Positions 1-5,851 of a DNA stretch of 7,474 bases are shown here, one piece after another. Source of the stretch: Myxococcales bacterium (GTDB taxonomy: Bacteria > Myxococcota > Polyangia > Fen-1088); the NCBI GenBank assembly GCA_003159055.1, contig PMLH01000539.1, positions 1-7,474 on the forward strand, in the 5' to 3' direction. Position 1 is the stretch's first letter. Every line of letters starts with the position of its first letter. The notes under the pieces are model-generated. The model was not told where the DNA came from, did not search any database, and was given only the letters and a program-made list of their open reading frames with translations. Both the position numbers and the translations under genes were made by a program.

Positions 1-2
1 AC

Positions 3-347
3 GCGAGGATCAAGGAACTGGACGGCTGGCGGGGCAAGATGCTCTCCCATATCCGCGCTCTCATCAAACAGGCCGACCCTGAGGTGGTCGAGGAGTGGAA
101 ATGGAGAGGCGTGCCGGTTTGGTATCACGATGGAATGATCTGCACCGGCGAGACGTACAAGAGCGTCGTGAAGGTGACCTTCGCCAAGGGCGCTTCGCTC
201 AAGGACCCTTCCGGACTATTCAACTCCAGCCTTGAAGGCAACGCCAGACGCGCCATCGATTTCCATGAGGGTGATGAAATAGATGAGGGTGCCTTCAAGG
301 CGCTCGTACGCGCCGCTGCAGTCCGGAACAACTCATCGGCCCGATAG
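3..347 (+). CDS. DUF1801 domain protein, 5' partial
   Basis: The reading frame is open to the left edge, so the true start lies outside the window; the internal ATG at 39 is probably not the start, because the 12 codons before it (ending in LDGWRGK) continue the family pattern. The visible part carries the recognisable DUF1801 signature: RALIKQADPEVVEEWKW, then GVPVWYHDGMICTGETYK, TFAKGASL and a C-terminal FHEGDEIDE helix region. DUF1801 proteins are small (about 120-150 residues) soluble proteins with a YdhG/frataxin-like fold and no agreed biochemical role. About 20 N-terminal residues are probably missing here because of the window edge. The gene converges on the TPR gene, with 72 bases between the two stops. 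The family call is confident from recall of the sequence pattern; the function is unknown. Confidence 0.88.
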   Translation, partial: ARIKELDGWRGKMLSHIRALIKQADPEVVEEWKWRGVPVWYHDGMICTGETYKSVVKVTFAKGASLKDPSGLFNSSLEGNARRAIDFHEGDEIDEGAFKALVRAAAVRNNSSAR

Positions 348-382
348 TGGCAGCGCCCGTCATTTCGCTGGCTGACGGTGGC

Positions 383-399
383 CTCACCAGAGGGGTGAG
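383..399. terminator. Possible bidirectional hairpin between convergent genes
   Basis: CTCACC at 383-388 pairs with GGTGAG at 394-399 around a five-base loop. GCTG at 367-370 and CAGC at 400-403 could extend the structure with an internal bulge. It lies in the 72-base gap between the convergent DUF1801 and TPR stops, where a shared terminator would be expected. There is no T-run on either side, so it is not a standard intrinsic terminator; the stem is only six base pairs and could be chance. Confidence 0.25.
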
Positions 400-419
400 C
401 AGCGCAGGTTCGGGCTTGC

Positions 420-1505
420 CTACTTCTTGCCGGCCCCTGAGGTCTTCGCCGCCTTGCCCGGCACGCAGGTCTTCAGGATGTCGCTTGCCTGCGCCTTCGC
501 CTGATTGCTGACGTTGGGCACTGCTCCCAGCTCGGCTTGCTCCGCTGCTACGCCGGCACAATCGCCGCGTGCGGCCAGAGCCTTGGCCAACTGGTAGTGT
601 GCGGTGACATTGTTCGGATTGATCGCGGTGGCATTGCGACACTGTTCTTCGGTCATTGTCGCGCGCAGATCCTGTTCCGCCAAGGCCTGGCAGTATTCGG
701 CCGCGATGTTGACGTCTTGCGGATCCAGCTTCGCCGCCTTCGCAAAGGCCCCCGCCGCCGCAGCTGCGTGCTTGCGCCGAAGCTCGACGCGACCGAGGTT
801 GCTCCAGGCCGCGGCAGACATCGGGTCGACCTGGGTGGCCTTGCGCAGCTGCTCGCCGGCCTCGCCAAGCTGCTTGCCGTCCGCGAGCAAGAGCCCCAAA
901 GTGGTCAGGGCGGCCGCGCTCTTCGGCATGAGGCGCGCGGCCTGACGGCATTCGGCAATAGCGCCAGGCAGGTCACCAAGCTCGCGCAGAACCGAACAGA
1001 GGTTGGCGTGACAGCCACCGTCGCTGCGATTGAGTTGCAGCGACTTCCGGTAGGCGGCAGCCGCCTCGCGCGGTCGCTTCTGCGCCTCGCGCAGAAGCCC
1101 AAGGTTGAACGCCGCATGCGCGTTCTTGGGATCGACGATGGTGGCGAGGACAATCTGCCTGTCGGCCAAAGCAAGCTCGCCCTTGCCGAGTAGGAGCCCG
1201 CCCAAGTTGCTATGGGCCGGACCGAAGTTCGGATCCCGGCCAATGGCATCGAGATAGGCCTTCTCGGCGCCGGCCATGTCGTTCTTCTTTTCCAGCACCA
1301 CGCCGCACAGGTAGGCCGGACGTGGATCCTTGGCAGCAGCCTTGGCTGCCCCGTCGAAGACCTCCAGCGCGCCAGCGAGATCGCCCGACTCGAACAGCTT
1401 CTGGCCCCGCGCGATTTCAGCCGCGACGTTCTTGTCCGGCCCTGGGCCAGCGGCAGCCAAGAGCGCGACGAGGATGAATTGGATGGTCCCGTGAAATGCA
1501 AGCAT
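420..1505 (-). CDS. Exported tetratricopeptide-repeat (TPR) protein, about nine repeats
   Basis: The 361-residue protein starts with a hydrophobic stretch (residues 8-20, IQFILVALLAAAG) that looks like a signal peptide or anchor, although no Lys or Arg precedes it. From about residue 27 the rest is tandem 34-residue TPR units at roughly 27, 62, 96, 130, 164, 198, 232, 266 and 300. They show the usual pattern of A/G-x-x-L/Y in helix A, A at mid helix B and DP/NP at the repeat junction (DPNF, DPKN, DPMS, DPQD, NPNN). The tail is Lys/Ala/Gly-rich. TPR arrays are protein-binding scaffolds, and no enzymatic domain is visible. Eight cysteines are spread through the repeats, which would allow disulfides if the protein is periplasmic. 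A TTG at 1574 would give a longer protein, but ATG at 1505 is preferred because it puts the hydrophobic segment at the N-terminus and lies downstream of a promoter-like element. No convincing ribosome binding site is seen. The partner is unknown. Confidence 0.85.
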   Translation of the reverse strand: MLAFHGTIQFILVALLAAAGPGPDKNVAAEIARGQKLFESGDLAGALEVFDGAAKAAAKDPRPAYLCGVVLEKKNDMAGAEKAYLDAIGRDPNFGPAHSNLGGLLLGKGELALADRQIVLATIVDPKNAHAAFNLGLLREAQKRPREAAAAYRKSLQLNRSDGGCHANLCSVLRELGDLPGAIAECRQAARLMPKSAAALTTLGLLLADGKQLGEAGEQLRKATQVDPMSAAAWSNLGRVELRRKHAAAAAGAFAKAAKLDPQDVNIAAEYCQALAEQDLRATMTEEQCRNATAINPNNVTAHYQLAKALAARGDCAGVAAEQAELGAVPNVSNQAKAQASDILKTCVPGKAAKTSGAGKK

Positions 1506-1559
1506 GGCCAGAGGTTCCGCCCAATACGCGGCGGCCGTCAAGCCTCGGTGTAACGAGAT

Positions 1560-1588
1560 TTTACACTCTGGCAACGATCAGGTCGCAA
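1560..1588 (-). promoter_or_regulatory. Sigma-70-like promoter candidate for the TPR gene
   Basis: Read on the minus strand, TTGCGA (1583-1588) and TGTAAA (1560-1565) are separated by exactly 17 bases. Each matches the sigma-70 consensus hexamer at four of six positions. Transcription would begin near 1553, leaving a leader of about 48 bases before the ATG at 1505. The region is locally A+T-richer than its surroundings. This placement argues against the upstream TTG start at 1574, which would not be in the transcript. Chance matches at this level are common, so confidence is modest. Confidence 0.35.
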
Positions 1589-1652
1589 GGCCGCGTCCGC
1601 AGGTCGAAAATCCGCGGCTTTCACGGGCTCTGTCCCTGGCCCGATCGTTGCG

Positions 1653-2888
1653 ATGGCAAGGGACATGCGAAAACTTCCAAGACTCCTGGTGTTCGTCGTC
1701 GTTGCCGTCGTCACCCATACCAGCCCGGCCCGCGCCGGCGGTGGCAAGGCCGAGTCCGCGGCCTTTGAACAGAAGCTGAAAGCCAAGCAGTCGTCGTCAG
1801 GCGACCCGCTGACCGATGCAGTCCCCGATGGCAAGCTGGGCAACGAGCGCATGCGCAAGGCCAACCGCGCGGCGGGCGAGATCTTGAAGACGCGCATGCA
1901 GCAGGAGCAGAAGGCGGATCTCGAGCTCATGCGCGAGGCGGGACAGGCGGACGTGGTGGTGGCCGCAGGTGTCTACGATCGGTTGCAAGACATCCTTGCC
2001 GCCATGGAGGTCAAGCACGTGGTGGTGCCGCCCGAGTTGCTCGACGAGCTTCCGCTCCTGGCAACCCAGACGCTCATGATCAACTGCCCAGGGATGCTCA
2101 GTCGCAAGGCCATCCAGAACGTACGCCAGTTCGTGGAACGTGGCGGCCACCTGGTGACCACCGACTGGGCGCTGCACAATGTTCTCGCCAAGGCTTTTCC
2201 TGGGACGGTCCGGTTCCGTGGCAGAACCACCACGGATGACGTGGTCGCCATCGAGGTGACGGACGCAACGGATCCGCTGCTTGCGGATGTCTTGCTGCAA
2301 AAGGAACGACCGCGTTGGTGGCTGGAGACGAGCAGCTATCCCATCACCATCCTCGATGCCAAGACGGTGCGTGTGCTGGTGTCGTCCAAGGAGATGAAGC
2401 GCAAGTACGGCGAATCGCCCATCGTGATCGCCTTTGCTTACGGCGAGGGACAGGTCTTGCACATGACCAGTCACCTGTTCCTGCAGCGGTCGCGGCTGGT
2501 CACCGCCTCGGAAAAGCAGAAGGGCGGAAGCTTCGCCAAGGGCGCAGCCAAGCTAAACGATGCGGCGATTTCCTCGATGAAGGCCAAGGGCGTGGACCTG
2601 GACGAGGTGGCCACGGGCGAGTTGACGGGCGCCTATGCTATGCAGAAGCTTTCGGCCAATCTGCTGATCGGCAAACAGAAGGCCAACCGCAAGCTGCTGG
2701 AAAGCTACAAGGCAAAGGTGAAGCAAGACCGCGCGCTCGAAACCAGGGATGGCAAGGCGGCGGCTAGTGGGGCCAAGGTGGGCAAGGACTTCAACGTGAA
2801 GGTCCTGCGCGAGGAAGCAGGCCGGGCGCTGGTCCAGGACCTCTTCGGTGAGCAGGGTTGGGTGCCGGCTGACGCGCTGGAGCGGTGA
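1653..2888 (+). CDS. Secreted protein with glutamine-amidotransferase-like (ThuA-like) core and possible SH3-like tail
   Basis: The 411-residue product opens with a clear signal peptide: basic MRK, a hydrophobic LLVFVVVAVV, and a likely cleavage after ARA at residue 28. A charged helical segment (about 33-97) follows. Residues 98-285 form an alternating strand-helix domain with VVVAAGVYD, LMINCPGMLS, FVERGGHLVTTDWAL, RWWLETSSYPI and FAYGEGQVLHMTSHLFLQRS. This looks like the class I glutamine-amidotransferase-like fold of exported proteins. No G-x-C-x-G nucleophile elbow is visible, so a non-enzymatic role is likely. Residues 366-411 end in FGEQGWVPADALE, which resembles the last strands of a bacterial SH3 domain; that part is a weaker inference. 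ATG at 1653 is the longest start; ATG at 1665 gives a more compact signal peptide and is equally possible. Neither has a well-spaced ribosome binding site. The gene diverges from the TPR gene across a shared 147-base region, and its function is not known. Confidence 0.82.
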   Translation: MARDMRKLPRLLVFVVVAVVTHTSPARAGGGKAESAAFEQKLKAKQSSSGDPLTDAVPDGKLGNERMRKANRAAGEILKTRMQQEQKADLELMREAGQADVVVAAGVYDRLQDILAAMEVKHVVVPPELLDELPLLATQTLMINCPGMLSRKAIQNVRQFVERGGHLVTTDWALHNVLAKAFPGTVRFRGRTTTDDVVAIEVTDATDPLLADVLLQKERPRWWLETSSYPITILDAKTVRVLVSSKEMKRKYGESPIVIAFAYGEGQVLHMTSHLFLQRSRLVTASEKQKGGSFAKGAAKLNDAAISSMKAKGVDLDEVATGELTGAYAMQKLSANLLIGKQKANRKLLESYKAKVKQDRALETRDGKAAASGAKVGKDFNVKVLREEAGRALVQDLFGEQGWVPADALER

Positions 2889-2902
2889 GAGGATTCGTCC
2901 TC
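2889..2902. terminator. UUCG-loop hairpin between two convergent stop codons
   Basis: GAGGA (2889-2893), TTCG (2894-2897) and TCCTC (2898-2902) form a perfect five-base-pair stem. It begins at the base after the TGA of the upstream plus-strand gene and ends three bases before the minus-strand stop at 2906-2908. The 17-base intergenic space is therefore nearly all hairpin, which fits a compact bidirectional terminator or RNA 3'-end stabiliser. There is no T-run, and the loop-closing pair is A-U rather than the especially stable C-G, so strength is uncertain. Confidence 0.4.
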
Positions 2903-2905
2903 GGG

Positions 2906-3128
2906 TCAGTAGGCACAGCCCGCGCTTGAGGTCAGCGCCGGGCAGGTCCAGCACTTCATGGCGACCTTGGTTCCTTCGACGAGCGGGCCTGCACTCATAG
3001 CTGCCGCGCTACGGACGATGCTGACAAGCAGTCCAGTCCCTGGGCAGCTCGCGGCGTCGGACTCGAGTCGCCAACAATCCGTGGATACGTTGTCGGACGT
3101 CGCGCCGGCCGGACATCGCGAAAAGGGG
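2906..3128 (-). other. Displaced C-terminal coding segment of the cysteine-rich lipoprotein (other frame)
   Basis: This stretch is in a different minus-strand frame from the lipoprotein gene and runs to a TGA at 2906-2908. From about 3124 it encodes about 72 residues with the same character as the upstream protein: spaced cysteines in RCPAG, DCWRLES, ASCPGTG, KCWTCPAL and a final SAGCAY. The extension in the original frame (3009 to about 3120) is instead Arg-rich and has only one Cys (in its last residues). Removing one base from the C4 or T4 run at 3121-3128 joins the two parts into a protein of about 293 residues with 24 cysteines. No ribosome binding site or plausible independent start is seen, so it is not treated as a separate gene. 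Confidence 0.7.
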
Positions 3129-3788
3129 TGGGTCGACATCCTGATACCCGCTCAACTGTGTCGTGGCGTCCACGGTTGGCACGCGATAGACGGCGCGACA
3201 GTCGGGCTCGATCTCGGGAGTCGACGGGTCGGTGTCCACGAGGTTTGCTTCGAGGCAAAGGTTCTGTGGCAAGGGCGTGACATTCAGGTAGAAATCCGTC
3301 TGCTGTCCAACCCTAGCGACACTGCCGCCCGCCATCTTCCGACAGGCAGCGAGGGAGTCGGGATTGGTGCAGGCGATGGGCACGAGCGATCGGTTGGGAT
3401 CCAAGAAATCCATGCAGACACAGAGCTTCCTGCAGCAGAGCTGCCCGACCTCGAAGGGCACGGCACAAACGAAGCGGCGCCGGCAGCGCGTATCGGTCGG
3501 ATTGGTAGGGTCGCGAATCCAACCCATACAGTCGAAGTCACCGCGACACTCTACGCTGCAGCCGGCGCCCGTAGGAGGGGCCAGGGGCGCCGCGCTCGGC
3601 GAGAGCGATGGCTTTAGACAAAGGTGGCTCTCGCAAAGTGGGTCCAGCGTGTAGGCCACGGCTTGCGACGGTCCCGCATCGATGGTCAGGTCGCAAGGCT
3701 TGCAGGTGTCATTGCCGTCGCAGCCCGAGGCGAGCGAAACAATCGTGATGCCGAGATACGCTGTCGCAACTGACCTGGGCTTCGCCAT
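3009..3788 (-). CDS. Cysteine-rich lipoprotein of unknown function, apparently frameshifted near its C-terminus
   Basis: The N-terminus has basic residues K3 and R5, a hydrophobic segment and a lipobox LASGC ending at Cys23, as expected for signal-peptidase II processing and lipid attachment. Asp follows the lipidated Cys; in E. coli this favours inner-membrane retention, but that rule may not hold here. Residues 24-219 contain 17 further cysteines, many in close pairs (CKPC, CSVEC, CC, CVC), suggesting a disulfide-stabilised extracytoplasmic protein. A Pro/Ser/Ala-rich stretch at 59-75 looks like a linker. ATG at 3788 is supported by AAAGGA a few bases upstream. As read, the protein has 259 residues, but the last 38 are probably out of frame and the real end lies at 2906. 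I recognise no named family; the style resembles Cys-rich lipoproteins common in Myxococcota. The gene converges on the secreted protein at 1653-2888. Confidence 0.75.
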   Translation of the reverse strand: MAKPRSVATAYLGITIVSLASGCDGNDTCKPCDLTIDAGPSQAVAYTLDPLCESHLCLKPSLSPSAAPLAPPTGAGCSVECRGDFDCMGWIRDPTNPTDTRCRRRFVCAVPFEVGQLCCRKLCVCMDFLDPNRSLVPIACTNPDSLAACRKMAGGSVARVGQQTDFYLNVTPLPQNLCLEANLVDTDPSTPEIEPDCRAVYRVPTVDATTQLSGYQDVDPPLFAMSGRRDVRQRIHGLLATRVRRRELPRDWTACQHRP

Positions 3789-3908
3789 GCGCGTCCTTTC
3801 GCAATGGGCCTCGACGGGCGCAGGAACGCCCCGCGCTGCCGACGCCAGTTGCGCTGCGAGGAGAGTCTACCACCGGTCCTCCCCCGGCTATGGAACAACA
3901 AACGCCGG

Positions 3909-4778
3909 CTAAAACGCGCGTCCAAGCATGGCGCCCACGGTCTCCGACCGCAGTGAGGGCGTGACGAACCAGGCTGAGCTCGCCTGTGTGCGCTTGCCGT
4001 TGACCAAGGCGCGCATACCCTTGCCGGTTGACATGCCGATGGGAAATGCCATCAGCGCGCCTGCCACGGCGTCAGAGGCCCAGTGAAACCCGCCGCGCTC
4101 GAAAGACGCGACCCCGACCATCATCCCCGCCACACCCGCAGCCATGGTGAGCTTGAGCAGAAGACTGTCCGGGTAGTACGCGACCAGCGCTCCCAGCGCG
4201 GCGGTGGTCACCGCAACGTGCCCGGACGGCCAACCGGCGATCACGCCCCCGCGATAGAACCCGGGCCGAAACGTCCGGCTCAGCTTCCCGTCGTCGGAAG
4301 CCACACTTGGAACGTAATCATCGCGCGGCGCCGGCCGCCCGGTGAAGAGCTTCAGCACCGTCACGTAACCCAGGGTCAAACCAGTCGCCTGCAGCACGGC
4401 GTAGGCCGCGCCCACGGTTTCTATATTGTCCGTCGCCCGCCCAACCACGTGCAGCCCGGCAAACAACGCCACCGGGCCCGCCACCCCGAGGATGGCGCAT
4501 GGATAGGCGGCCTTCCCCCAATTCGGGTGGTCGTGGAAGTAGTTGTGCACGTGGAGATCGGCGTCCTGGCTGGTCATGGTGGCGGTTGCTGCCACCGCGG
4601 CCAGTTGGAAGCTGAGATTCATGCCGGCGAAACTCCCGGCAAAATGGTGTGCTAGTCCATCGAAGGGACCCATCTTCACCGCCGGCTCCGGCTCCACCGG
4701 CTCCACCTCCGTCGCTGCAGAGGCTGGCCAAGCCTGCAGCAGGACGGCGACCGCCAGGGGCGCAAATCGGCAAATCAT
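3909..4778 (-). CDS. PAP2-family membrane phosphatase-like protein with atypical motifs
   Basis: The 289-residue product has an N-terminal signal-like segment (residues 3-21, likely cleavage after ASA) and about six hydrophobic segments after residue 50. PAP2 enzymes remove phosphate from lipid phosphates such as undecaprenyl pyrophosphate, phosphatidic acid or lipid A precursors at the membrane. PSGH is present at 184-187, and the third motif keeps its catalytic His232 and Asp236 (HWASD). However, the first motif reads K143-LFTGRP-A150-P151, with Ala where K-x6-RP has Arg. In the third motif S225-F226 replaces SR. The fold is clear, but activity is uncertain. ATG at 4778 is preferred over GTG at 4850 because it starts the signal segment directly. 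GGAGG lies only two bases before this ATG, which is unusually close. The gene stands alone: 120 bases separate it from the lipoprotein gene and 158 from the hydrolase gene. Confidence 0.85.
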   Translation of the reverse strand: MICRFAPLAVAVLLQAWPASAATEVEPVEPEPAVKMGPFDGLAHHFAGSFAGMNLSFQLAAVAATATMTSQDADLHVHNYFHDHPNWGKAAYPCAILGVAGPVALFAGLHVVGRATDNIETVGAAYAVLQATGLTLGYVTVLKLFTGRPAPRDDYVPSVASDDGKLSRTFRPGFYRGGVIAGWPSGHVAVTTAALGALVAYYPDSLLLKLTMAAGVAGMMVGVASFERGGFHWASDAVAGALMAFPIGMSTGKGMRALVNGKRTQASSAWFVTPSLRSETVGAMLGRAF

Positions 4779-4821
4779 CACCTCCACGATGCTGTCCCAA
4801 GTCGTGGGCCACGTCCAGAAG

Positions 4822-4859
4822 GGAGAGGTCACAGAGAGCTCGGAGGGCACGGAGGGGTT
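4822..4859. repeat. Imperfect 18-base-period purine-rich direct repeat
   Basis: AGAGGTCACAGAGAG (4824-4838) and GGAGGGCACGGAGGG (4842-4856) match at 11 of 15 positions, offset by 18 bases. On the minus strand this reads as pyrimidine-rich CTC-GTG units in the leader of the PAP2 gene. The unit resembles the short CTCTGTG-type intergenic repeats found in some large bacterial genomes, but two imperfect copies are weak support. Confidence 0.3.
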
Positions 4860-4884
4860 CGGGCTACGCTACGCTTCGTCCATC

Positions 4885-4913
4885 AGTCAGGCTTGCACGC
4901 AGCTTGCGGTCAA
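4885..4913 (-). promoter_or_regulatory. Weak promoter-like element upstream of the PAP2 gene
   Basis: On the minus strand TTGACC (4908-4913, five of six to the -35 consensus) lies 17 bases from CTGACT (4885-4890), which matches the -10 consensus poorly. The spacer begins and ends with the same hexamer, GCAAGC (4902-4907 and 4891-4896), repeated with an 11-base period. That could be a regulator site on one face of the helix. The leader to the ATG at 4778 would be about 100 bases. The good -35 and the repeat are visible; a functional promoter is inference. Confidence 0.2.
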
Positions 4914-4936
4914 ACAGCGCCGACAGGCCCAATCGC

Positions 4937-5716
4937 CTACTTTTCGCTCGCCGCAAAGTCCGTGAGCGGGGCAAGCCCGGCGGTCAGCATCCCGGAATGC
5001 GCGGGGGCGATGGCTTTCACGTCGGCGGCCATGGGCCGAAGTCGTGCGGCCAGCGCGCGCAGCGAGGCTCGGTTTTGCGCCGGACTGTCGGTGAACAGGC
5101 GTTTGCCGGGCGCAAGCTTGCCGTCCTTGGTTGCCTCGGCGCTGTCGCCCATAAAGAGCACATTGCGGGCGAGGAAGACGGCGCTGCCCTTGGTGTGCCC
5201 GGGAACCGCGAACACGCGAACCTCGAGATTGCCGAAGCTCAGACGATCGCCCTCGTGCAACGCTCGTGCGACTTTGATGCCGTTGGCCTGGGGCGGGCTT
5301 ATCAGCTTGAAGATGCCCCTGGCTTCCCGGCCCTCGGCCAAACCCACGTCGGGTTCGAGGGCCATCACCTGCGCGGTCGGAAAGGCAAGCACGCCAGCGG
5401 TGTGGTCGCGGTCGCCATGGGTAAGCAGAATCGCCTTCACCGCACCGGGCCCCAGGTTGCGGCGGCCGAGCGCAAGCAGAATGGGTTTGGCTTCGCGATC
5501 GTTGCCAGCGTCGATCAGGAGCACGTTCTTGTCATCGACGTCGACGATGAACGACGAGACGATGCCATCCTTCACCACCTCGACGCCGCCGAGGCGCTGC
5601 CCATCTTTGATGGGTAGACCTCCGGAAAAGGTGACCGCCAACAAAGCGACGACCGTCAACAGCAGGACGCCCACCAAGAGTCCGACTATCTTGAGGAGCC
5701 GAAAGAAAAGGCGCAT
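4937..5716 (-). CDS. Membrane-anchored metallo-beta-lactamase-fold hydrolase
   Basis: The 259-residue protein starts with a basic, then strongly hydrophobic segment (residues 5-30, RLLKIVGLLVGVLLLTVVALLAVTF) without an obvious cleavage site. It is probably anchored in the inner membrane with the enzyme domain outside. The metal-binding motifs of the MBL superfamily follow in order: TH100-G-D102-R-D104-H105 in place of HxHxDH, PGH174TKGS, MGD191S and APAH240SG. The HxDxDH form also occurs in other family members and still allows metal binding. Substrate cannot be predicted; the superfamily includes thioesterases of the glyoxalase II type, lactonases and others. It is shorter than RNA-processing or DNA-processing MBL enzymes and lacks their extra domains. 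ATG at 5716 was chosen over GTG at 5746 because it places the anchor at the N-terminus. No strong ribosome binding site is seen before either. The gene diverges from the receiver-domain gene across 135 bases. Confidence 0.87.
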   Translation of the reverse strand: MRLFFRLLKIVGLLVGVLLLTVVALLAVTFSGGLPIKDGQRLGGVEVVKDGIVSSFIVDVDDKNVLLIDAGNDREAKPILLALGRRNLGPGAVKAILLTHGDRDHTAGVLAFPTAQVMALEPDVGLAEGREARGIFKLISPPQANGIKVARALHEGDRLSFGNLEVRVFAVPGHTKGSAVFLARNVLFMGDSAEATKDGKLAPGKRLFTDSPAQNRASLRALAARLRPMAADVKAIAPAHSGMLTAGLAPLTDFAASEK

Positions 5717-5851
5717 GCTGGTTTTTCTACACCCAAGCAGCCGCACAAAGAAGCGGTCAAGCCGCCATCCACGCCAACCACAAAGTCCAGAAGTTATTTG
5801 GAGGGCGGCGGTTCAGTTTGCTAGCGTGCCAAACGATAGTAGGGAAGTCGA

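Noticed and set aside
295..951. Long open frame on the minus strand over the TPR gene
   Set aside because: It overlaps the well-supported TPR gene in another frame and is Arg/Gly/Ala-rich with no domain, as expected of a high-G+C shadow frame.
1797..2474. 225-codon minus-strand open frame rich in His and Arg
   Set aside because: It is antisense to the secreted amidotransferase-like gene; the His richness comes from reading GTG/ATG-rich codons backwards.
5717..5760. TTGACC at 5755-5760 (minus strand) as a promoter for the MBL hydrolase gene
   Set aside because: No acceptable -10 hexamer is found 16-18 bases downstream; the nearest A+T-rich motif, TGTAGA, is about 23 bases away.
5798..5827. 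Promoter-like TTGGAG and TGC-TAGCGT upstream of the receiver-DUF4388 gene
   Set aside because: Each hexamer matches the consensus at only three of six positions, with an 18-base spacer. The TG of an extended -10 is present, but this is too weak to call.
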